64,000 bases of DNA from Craspedostauros australis (Eukaryota > Bacillariophyta > Bacillariophyceae > Mastogloiales > Achnanthaceae): assembly GCA_026770025.1 (NCBI GenBank), contig JAMXDE010000040.1, positions 186,001 through 250,000 of the forward strand. The letters are read 5' to 3'. The stretch's first letter is position 1. Every line of letters begins with the position of its first letter. Below, piece by piece: positions 41,633-50,800 of the stretch. Position numbers and translations under genes: made by a program. The notes under the pieces are model-generated. The model made no database searches. It worked only from the letters and a program-made list of their open reading frames with translations, and had not been told where the DNA came from.

Positions 41633-42035
41633 GGTGTGGTGTGGATATCGTGTGGGCGTGCGGTGTGAGCGTGGAATCAGTCTACTCTGGCTCTCTGGCT
41701 CGTAAGAGTACGGAGGATAGTCGTACCTGTGTGCATAGATGCCGATGCCGATGTCGTTTGATTGGCACTTTGGCTGCAGCTGGTCGGCCAAAAGATGAGA
41801 ACACATCCCTCGTCGGAACGGACGTCTGTCCTTCTCTCTGTGACATTCACCACCTTTCTTTTTGGTGCGCATCACCACAACCAAACATGAGATCGCCGAT
41901 GCCCACCTCTCTCTGCACCATTCCAATCAACAACCCAACAGCAGGTGACCATGACACGCAATTTCCTATTATATAAAATAACACATGCTAGAGTAGTATT
42001 GTGATGTAACCAATTCTGTGCTGGTAAAGATACAT
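41633..42035. other. Promoter region of the DUF1295 gene and 3' side of the next gene
   Basis: There are 403 bases between two minus-strand genes. AT-rich TATTATATAAAATAAC lies at 41968-41983, just downstream of the neighbouring stop, as expected for a 3' end signal. Nothing else is seen. Confidence 0.45.
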
Positions 42036-43634
42036 TTACTTGGACGACGGCTGCTGTTTGTCGTCTGGTTTGGATGGTTGCTGGGCGCGATGTTGCCTGG
42101 CACCAAGGCCAAACGTCATGAAGATGGAGGACGCTGTGCTGCTGGCCATGCTGGCATTCCACAGTAACGTCGCGGATGGGAAGTAGTGCTGGTAGGATGC
42201 TGGGATGCGCAACGGCGGTCGCGGACCGCTGTGATTCCCAGACAACCGATTGATGTCGTAGACGCCGGCCCACATGCCGAAGAGGCCGATGCCGGTGGAG
42301 AGGAATGTGATGGTGAGACTTGCTCTCGTGGCTGTGCCGGCAAGGAAGTTGAAGGCTCCCAGAGCGGCCGATCTCGCGCTCGAGACTGCCGTGCTGATGG
42401 CGGTGCCGGTGTAACTTGTGACGCTTGCACGCAGTGCGTCAGCGAGGATGCTGATCTCATCGACCACGTTGTCGTTGTTGGATTCAGCGGGCGTGTTGGA
42501 TGGTTGCGCTGCGCCCCGACTGCGCACGATGGCGTTGGTTGGAGCAGCAGCAGCAGGTGCGGCGACTGCCGATCTTGATCTTGACGACCCAGCTGAAGGA
42601 GCAATGGAACGAAGCTCGAATTGGCCCTGCGAGGCGGGCGTCTGCACGTTTGCATTCCTTGCTGTTTGCGAGGGGACCAGAGCGACGGTGCGTCCGATGG
42701 CTGGAATGAGCCCCCTCGTTGTAGTTGCTGCAGAGGCTTGATGCTGAGCATCTTCCTCGCCCAACGCACTTGTCTCGTCGTCCTCGATGGCACGGTTCTC
42801 CAAGTTGAGACGCTGCGGCACTGCTGTGCTGGACGTTCCCTGATGAATGATGGGAACCTCCTCACCCTCTTGGACGGTCTCCCGAATGGTATTGAGTCGC
42901 TCATCACCGAGCAGCAATCTCATGAAACCATTTCCCAGAAAGTTTCCCAGACCACGGCGTCTGAGCATATCGCGATGCCCTGGGCTCAACCGATCGACGT
43001 ATCGATCGATCTGATCCTGGGTGAGGCCAGGCATGAAGTAGAGCGCGAGGAAGCTGTAGTCCTGCAGCGATGGCGAACTGGTGGGGCTCATCATGTAATC
43101 GTGCAGGCTCATGTTGACGAGCTGGTCGAAGATGGATTCCGGCAGCGCGTCGCCGATACCCCGGCCCTCCACCATGGCATTGTACTCCAGCACCGCCCTC
43201 TGGTACAGCGTTGACATCAGCGCCATAAACAAGGCGATGACGATGGCCATGCCCACAAGGGCTTGTGCGGGGATTGTGTACAGCACCAGGATTCCTGCGG
43301 AGGCACCTGATGCGATGGACAGATGGAAGGCTTGCGTCCGCAGCGCCAGTCTGCGACCTCCGCCTTGCGCCCCATGCCTCATCATCGCTGTGCTTGTCAT
43401 CGCTCCCGAGGTACCATCGGCGGCTGAGTCCCCATTCTGCTCCGTCACAGACGAGGCCACGGTTGCCTCGCATGCCGACAGAGTGCCTGTGCTGCGGATG
43501 CGCTTGAATCGGTTGCTGCTGCTGCTGTTGTTGTCGGTACCTGTTGAAGATGTCTTGCCGCTGTTGTGATTGCGGAACGGATCGCGGTCGCTGCCGCCGG
43601 TCCCTCCGCTGCCTCCAAGCGGACCGTTCATCAT
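42036..43634 (-). CDS. Hypothetical membrane protein
   Basis: ATG at 43634 (a second ATG follows directly), 532 residues. A polar Ser/Gly/Asn-rich N-terminus is followed by two hydrophobic segments at about 103-145 (IASGASAGILVLYTIPAQALVG and MAIVIALFMALMSTLY). Next is a soluble helical region, about 160-260, with IFDQLVNMSLHDYM, LALYFMPGLTQDQIDRYVDRLSPGHRDML and NGFMRLLLGDERL. A disordered Ala/Ser/Thr stretch comes next. Another hydrophobic part lies at about 415-450 (ASLTITFLSTGIGLFGMWAGVY), and a final segment near 485-510. I do not recognise the family. The regular helical core and biased codons argue that it is real. Confidence 0.65.
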   Translation of the reverse strand: MMNGPLGGSGGTGGSDRDPFRNHNSGKTSSTGTDNNSSSSNRFKRIRSTGTLSACEATVASSVTEQNGDSAADGTSGAMTSTAMMRHGAQGGGRRLALRTQAFHLSIASGASAGILVLYTIPAQALVGMAIVIALFMALMSTLYQRAVLEYNAMVEGRGIGDALPESIFDQLVNMSLHDYMMSPTSSPSLQDYSFLALYFMPGLTQDQIDRYVDRLSPGHRDMLRRRGLGNFLGNGFMRLLLGDERLNTIRETVQEGEEVPIIHQGTSSTAVPQRLNLENRAIEDDETSALGEEDAQHQASAATTTRGLIPAIGRTVALVPSQTARNANVQTPASQGQFELRSIAPSAGSSRSRSAVAAPAAAAPTNAIVRSRGAAQPSNTPAESNNDNVVDEISILADALRASVTSYTGTAISTAVSSARSAALGAFNFLAGTATRASLTITFLSTGIGLFGMWAGVYDINRLSGNHSGPRPPLRIPASYQHYFPSATLLWNASMASSTASSIFMTFGLGARQHRAQQPSKPDDKQQPSSK

Positions 43635-45558
43635 CTGATCACGACTGCTGTCGAAGCGCTTTGTTGATGTCTTTTGGTGATGTCTTTTGATGTGCTTTGT
43701 TGGCGTGCTTTTGTGAAGTGTTTACTGAAACACTGCTCCTTTGCTTGCTTTGTGATCTTGCTCCTGATGCAAACAACCTCTGCTTTGGCTGTATCTTTGA
43801 TGTGTTTAATGCAATGCAATGCAACGCAATGAGTTGATCGTACTGTTATTGTATGGTACACCTGTAATCGTTGCCACCCTGACGCTCTTCGCAAGTGATG
43901 GTCTCTCTTGGCAGGTGATGGTTCGTGTTTGTGATTGTGGCCGAAAGGGCGCAGCTTCGCATTGTCGTGCTCTATTCGTGCTTTTCGCCTTTACTTTTGT
44001 TTCTGTTGTTGCGGAGTGTGTTTGGCTCTGACGAACACACGCACAACGCACACAAACAACGCGCTCGACGGTCGTTCCTCATTGCGTCACCACAACCAAC
44101 AAAATTGCGCGGGCTTCCCTTCGCGAGACTTTTTGTCAATGTTGATGGAACCACGTGCGCATGACAGACGTTGGCGGTGGTCAGAGACACACGCAGCACG
44201 CAAGAACACGAACGAGTTCTCGCCAGAACTTCCCAAGCAAGCTTGTGACACGTCATCAGGTGCGTCATTGGTCCAACACAGCAATCGCACATCACTTTCC
44301 TTCGATTCGGGATTGGCCGAATGCGACCCGCTCGACTGCATACACCGAGATTCGTGGATTGCGCCCATTCGTGGTTGTCTCCATCAAAAGTCATCACAAA
44401 CGAGAAGGGCAGGAAAGAGGAAACCGGCGCACAGAGGAGCACATCCTCTTCGGAGGAACTTGTCTCGATGGCGCTCAAAACCGTCTTAGAGGCAGCACAT
44501 CTTCAGATATCTCCATCTTATTCTATTATACAACCTAATCGTCGTCGAACCATCCTCCTCATGATCTGTGTGGCAGAGGGCTCTGCCCTCCAACAATTGA
44601 GATTGTCCATCGTGTGTCACGCAACAGGAGGCCAACAGCGCCAACCGCAAGGCGATCATCATCGATTGCGTCTGCCCTTCGCATCCAATGTGAGTTCAAC
44701 TTGTTGGGACCAGGAACGCAGACACTTGAATCACCACCCAATGATAGACCGCTTCAAGCTCGCACGATGAAACCGAGCGACGATCTTGGTTTTTCGTCCA
44801 TGATCGTCGAGCAATGTCACGTCCGATGCAATCGCGCCAAACCCTTCGGCTGTCTCCGAGTTCAATTTCGATAGTCCTCTCTCTCCTTGCGATCGTGGAA
44901 TGGTACTTGTGCTCGTCATCTCCCTTGATCGTGCATGTATTCCGATCAACGATGCATCCAGGGGAGACATCGACGGATCGATCAGTTGGCGCCAACACGA
45001 CAACCAGGTCTCCAAATTCTCCATCACTTCCAATTTTGTGACCGTGAAGGTTTTTGGTGTTCGATGTGTTGTCGTAGCGACATTTTCACTATGGCGTGTC
45101 TTGTCGAATCGATGAATTTGTTCATCGTGAGGCGGCCAACACAACAAATCTGGCTGTCACAAATTCTCTCCTCTTGCCTTCCTTTTTCTTCGTCTCTTTG
45201 CGGTTCGTTATGTCGTCGCATCGCATCGCATCGAACCACATCGAATCGCATCATGCCGGGAGCTGTCATGATGTCGTCATCACTATTACTCTGCCATCAC
45301 GATCATTGCTACTGTTGGTACTTCCTCCTCTGCGTTCATCCGCAATGACCACAGTAATGCAACCAATACAGAGCACGATCTACACTGCTGTATCAACATT
45401 GGCATTCGACTCGACCCATCGCACAGCACAAAATCGCAGCGCTCCGCAAACACAACACACATAGCAGAATCAGGATCGGTATCATACCTTGAGTATAGTA
45501 CCTCCAGCATCACTTACCGCATTGCACTGCCGCATACGAATAGTTGAGCTGACCGACC
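43635..45558. other. Divergent intergenic region, 1.9 kb
   Basis: This region separates the starts at 43634 (minus) and 45559 (plus). It holds AATGC-type repeats (about 43808-43832) and ATCGCATCGCATCGAACC-type repeats (45215-45253). GTATCATACC/GAGTATAGTACC lies 60-80 bases upstream of the plus gene. Several 100-170-codon frames exist on both strands; none combines an ATG with a recognisable domain. Confidence 0.45.
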
Positions 45559-47431
45559 ATGAGATATACAGCGGCGCTACCGATTGTTCTCCTCGCCGTC
45601 CAACTGGGATGCGCCTCGAGCTACATCTTCTATCCGGACGCGCCGGTTGATGCGAAGGACCAACAGGGGAAAAGACGGGTCCGCTTCAGAAATGCCGATG
45701 GCCAGCCAACAGTGAGTATCCATTGTTGCAGCTGCACACCAAGTCAGAACAGTGGGTGCCCGCGATGCCATCGCCATCCAACAATCCATCACCAGCTCAC
45801 CTTTGTTTTTTGTCCTCCCCAATTACCATGCATTCCGACTGTTTTTTCATTCGCAATCTTCCTTCCTTCCTTTCTCTCATTCCCCAGGAGTCTCGAGCCA
45901 CGAAGCAGATGAAGCGGTGAGTATGCTGCGTTCGAGATCGTATGGGACCTGCTATCACGGAACGCGCACTTGAAAAAGGCGAATGCCAACGAAAGCAGTA
46001 GCTTGTATTGGCAGGTAACCACATGAGACAACGCGACTGCTGCGAGGATACCGTCGCGCAGACCGCAAGTTGAAATCGAGCTCAACGACACAACGACGTT
46101 CCATATTCTGACAAGATAATTCGTATTTCATTGCTTTCCACATCGTCCAATCATCACCATCACCATCGCATCCGTCTCCGCTGCCAAACGAATGTCGCTC
46201 GTTGTTCTGCAATTTCGAAACAATCCGTATGACAGAAACGCAAACCTGCCTGGCCTGACAACATCCACAAAGTCACCGAAATCCACAAAGTCGCCAACCT
46301 CATCATCGGCTTCAAGCTCCATGGACGCACCGACACCAGGCATCGGCGTTGCTCCATCACCGAAGCTGCCAAAAGCAAATGGAGGAGGAGGATTCAAATC
46401 CACCAAATCAACCAAGGAACCATCTTCGGGGAACAGCTCGTCAAAGTCAAGCAAATCGGACAAGTCTGACAGCAGTAGCAGCAGCACCGCCACCGCCACC
46501 ACAACGACAACTCAGACTCCGGCCCTGTCTACCACATCCAAATCAAACAAATCGGACAAGTCAAGCAGCGGCGTGCCCGCTACACCCACTGTGCCCACTG
46601 TCCCCACCACGACCCCATCGTCCAAGTCTAACAAATCGGACAAGTCGGCGTCTTCATCATCCGCTTCGGCGATGTCTCCAACGTCAGCTCCCGTTGTGGC
46701 TGCAACTACGGCCCCGGTTCAGGCACAGGCTGCGGCATCAAGCTCTTCTTCGAAATCCAGCAAGTCTAGCAAATCAGACTCAAGGTGAGTGCGCATGATG
46801 CGTCAGAAGGTTGCGAACTCGAGAATGCGCAAGTGCAGTCCGCTGCGATGTACGCACATCTTCGAACACCATTGCAACCAACTCACCCTTTCGACGAGTA
46901 TTTCGATGTACTCTATTTTTGTTTGTGCTCTTTTCTATTCCATCGCTCTTTCGTCAACACCAACTGCTCACACGACAACGATGCCACTCCAACTTATTTC
47001 CCTGCCTCGTGCAGCTCTGCAAGGTAAGTGCCATCCAGTGGATCCAATTGATCCACCTCATCCATGACTTGGCCACCACATGCAAACGCGGTTACATCAA
47101 TGCAATGCAATGCAATGCAATGCAATGCTTTCTCCTGTTTGCACACACCCAAACACGCCCACAAGTACTGGCACTCACACCCCATACTCATCGTTCACCT
47201 CCTGTCCACCGCACCCTGATTCACGACGCTTCCGTTCAAAGTCAACCGGCGCCGACACAGTCTCCAACGCCGCGACCCACATCGGCCCCCGTCACTCAGA
47301 TAAGTCCCACCCCCGCTCCACAGCCCATTCCCACCCCAGCTCCACAACCCGATCCGTCATCGTCGGCTTCGTCGAGCGATAGTTCCAGCAAGAGTTCGAA
47401 GAGCAAGAGTTCGAAGCGGGAACGAGATTAG
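45559..47431 (+). CDS. Secreted Lys/Ser-rich (silaffin/cingulin-like) protein with micro-exons
   Basis: Proposed exons are 45559-45711, 45888-45916, 46236-46784, 47015-47023 and 47242-47431, giving 309 residues. All donors are GTGAGT or GTAAGT and all junctions keep one frame (phases 0, 2, 2, 2). Exon 2 is 29 nt and exon 4 only 9 nt. A signal peptide is clear (starting MRYTAALPIVLLAVQLGCAS). The mature protein is mostly Ser/Lys/Thr/Pro. It has many K-x-x-K steps such as KSPKSTK, SKSSKSDKSD, SKSNKSDKS and KSSKSKSSK, alternating with Pro-Thr linkers (PTPRPTSAPV, PTPAPQPIPTPAPQ). K-x-x-K clusters with abundant Ser are typical of diatom silaffins and cingulins, which template silica. The resemblance is compositional and other wall or mucilage roles are possible. 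The 9-nt exon is the least certain part, since exons 3 and 5 would also join in frame. Confidence 0.65.
47099..47128 (+). repeat. AATGC pentanucleotide tract in an intron
   Basis: About six AATGC units lie in the last intron of the Lys/Ser-rich gene. The same unit occurs at about 43808-43832. Confidence 0.85.
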
Positions 47432-47872
47432 CACCAGACATGAAATCTTGGACGATTGCACTTGCAACACATTCGGTGAAGTTTGTACCGTGCACTGACC
47501 TTCGTGCTGTCTACGTTTTGCAAATCAGAGAGATGTCATTCAAAGGGGGCGACATCAGGCATGCAATCACGCAATGGCGAAAAGGAGAAGATGCGCAACT
47601 GCAGGGAGTCCGACCGAGATGAAACTGCATTTGCTCTCTCTCTCTCTCTCTCTTGGTTTCTGCAGAGTGCCGATACACGATTTCGTTTGTGGAAGATCTT
47701 CGAAGAGCGGAAATCGAGACCGCCATTGATGCATGGTAGACATTGGTTGTAACAGCAATAATGGCATGCTCTACTCGTATGTGCACAACTGTACTGGGAG
47801 GACTGACTCATGGTATGTTGCTTCGCGAACAAATTTATAGCATTACCCGTGCTCGTAGGGGGGAAGACTGAT
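47432..47872. other. Convergent intergenic region with a CT microsatellite
   Basis: There are 441 bases between two stops. A (CT)n run lies at about 47635-47654. No gene is seen. Confidence 0.5.
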
Positions 47873-50800
47873 TCACTGCACCCTGGTACCATTCCATGGC
47901 TGCTGGCACATGACGCAGACGCTGTTTCCGCTGCTTCGGAACCATTGCATCAGACAGTCGGAATGGAACCGGTTGCTGCACGTTGTGCATTGCAGAGTGG
48001 GCAGCTTGTGCGATTTGACATGCAACACGGAATAGCAGATCGGACACGGCTCGACGCCTTCGAATTCCTGGTCCACATTTTGTGCCCAGAATACCAGCGC
48101 ATCTCGCAACGTCCTGCCTTGATTGTTCAGCATCATCTTGATCATCAGCGACCATCGCTTCCATCTGGACTCGACGACGCCGTACGATTTGGAACAGTCG
48201 ACTTCGGCACCGAGGAGGGGGAAAGCCTTCGGCAGACGGATGGAGACCGATAGCTTGAAATCGTCTTGGGTGTACAGCGCCTCCACTTGGCGGCTCATGA
48301 CACCTCCCTTGACCTCCAGCTCACCATGCGCGGCGATGATCAGGATGCGCGTCATCTGCCGTTCGAGGATCTTGGGCGACACGTGTTCGATGACGAATTC
48401 CTTGATGCGATGGACGTACGGCTTGGGGCAATCCATCTCCCACCAGTTCTTCATCAACGATGGGAAAACCTCGGTGGTGCGGAAAAGGACGAGCTCCGAA
48501 AGCTCCGACAGCGTGCACGCTTCTGGGTGACGCGCCAACGCGTCCACGTCGAACGCGGTGGTCGTGTCGGTTTTGACGTTCTTCTGCGACAAGGCCGTTG
48601 CGTACCGCAGCACCCAGCCAAGGACGTGCTCAAGCCCCTGCGTCCTTCGAATGTACGAGACGATGGCTTGTCTGTTCGCAGGGTCGCTGCGGGCGGCAGC
48701 TTCGACAGCTTCCAGCAGCGTCAACCACAATAGCATCCTGGAGCAGGCGATGAAATCGTCAGGATCAGCATCTTCCTTCGTCCAGCTTTCAATTTGGATC
48801 AGTATCCCGTCGGGGATCCACTGTGACACAGTCGCCATGTCTTCCTTCAAATCTTCAACTTCATCCTCTGGCAGACCTTCGCTCCACTCCTGCAATTTCT
48901 GGACGGTCAGATCGCTATACTCAACTTGCTCGATGCTCGCAAGAGGCCCCGGAATTTCGAGGAAAGAGAAATGCAGCAGTTGCAAGCTCACCGACTGTTT
49001 CTCGGCGACGAAGAGACACTTCACCAAGTCATTGATACATAGCCTGCTTGCATTCCGAAGCGCATCTTTTTCAAAGTTCATTGCTTCCCTGACGACGGAT
49101 CGCACAAGGTCGCCCCAAATACTGGTGTCAAGTCCGGCCTGGTTATCTGCCGCGGCGCCAGCAGCTGAGTTTGATGCGTCGCCAAGAGGGTCAGAGTTGC
49201 CATCACCCTGGTCGTCATGAGCACTGCCCTCGTTCCCGCCTCTATCGCTACCACCATCACCGTCATCACTATCATTCCAAGATTGAGAAAATGCACGGAT
49301 CAATTCCTCAATGGCCGTTTGTTTAGCATCATTTCCAACCATCATGGTGTCCATGCCAACACGCATGGCTCGGAGTGCAATGTACTGCTGTATACCGAAG
49401 GAACGTCCGGCGTTCTCGATCTTCAATAGTTTGGACGCCAGTGAGAAGAGCATGGGGCCTGATCCACCCTCAGCGGTCACATTCTCCGTCTTTTCTCTTG
49501 GAAACGACAGTGTGAGCCACATCAGGACTGCAGACGCTGCTTCTGGACTGAAATCGCTGCCACGTTCCCAGTGTTCCTTGATGACGCGCACCGAAGGTAA
49601 TGGGTCAAAGCCCAGGACTGCCATGTTGTGCGGAGATGCAAGGCAGTTGATTCCGTATCCGGCAGCGAAACTGAGCTTCAATAGAGGCACGATGAGTTGA
49701 TCCATTTGCACAGACTCCACCCTCGATGTCGTCAGGATCTGCTGTTGCGCGGAAGAAAGCAAAGAGATTGCATCGTGATGCAGAGTTCCAATTCCACGCC
49801 TTGGACCGTACCCGAAAAAGGCCGTCGCAATGCTGAGAAGCTCCATCTGAAACGGTCGCAATTTGTCAGAATTTGGCTTCAGCATCTTGCCCACGATCAG
49901 TTCCGACAGCGCGATTGCTTCCTTTTGTCGAGCTTCATGCTTGGCTTTCGCTGCTGCTGCGCGAGCGGCTTCCTCAGCCTCCTCTTCTGGCGTACCCAAC
50001 TTCAATCGGTCCGGCACTGTTTGCTTTTCCACGGACGCACCATCACGGGTTACGGCAATGGTGTAATAGAGCTTCAGCTGATCATCACGGTGGACTTTGA
50101 CGATCGTCACTCGCTCGCGCTTCGTCTCATCGTCAGGGGTCGTTAGGTACCAGGCCAGGTCACCCTGCTGGAACTGTGCCGCTTGGGCATTCCCACTGAT
50201 TTTCGGCGGAAGGATGCGAGGATACAGCATCTCGGAGAGGCGCGCCATCATGGCAACTTCTTTGCTTGCTTGAATATCGCCGCTGGCATCATTTGAGTTC
50301 TCGAGCTGTTCTCGAATTGCCCTCACGCAGATATCGAGAACTTCTTTGGCTTGGCCATGGTGAAGAGATGAAGAAACCGGAACACTGGAGCTGAGGGCGG
50401 CCGTGGCATCCTTGTCGTGGCCATCGCGAGCCGTTTCGCCAAGCAACTGAATGACCTCTCCGAACCGATCGACATGCTTCTGCTTCAGGACTGTGGCAGA
50501 GAGCTTCGTGTCGCCGCACGATGCAGCGTACAGGATCTGGTGAAGGATGAGCGTACGATCCTCCACATCCTCAACGAGCTGGATGCGTTGCTCCTTGTCC
50601 TCTATCCGCACCATCAGCTCCATGAAGCAATGTAGCAATGATTCCGCGCCAACGCCGGCTGAATTAGCTGTTTTCCAAAGGTTGAGATCTCCAATCCCAA
50701 TGCAAGCAAGGATGGACTTTTCCGGCTTGGCTCGTTGCGGTTTGGAAACAAACTTGCAGAATCTGATGGAGCGTTCGCACCAGTTGGTGACGGCGGGCGG

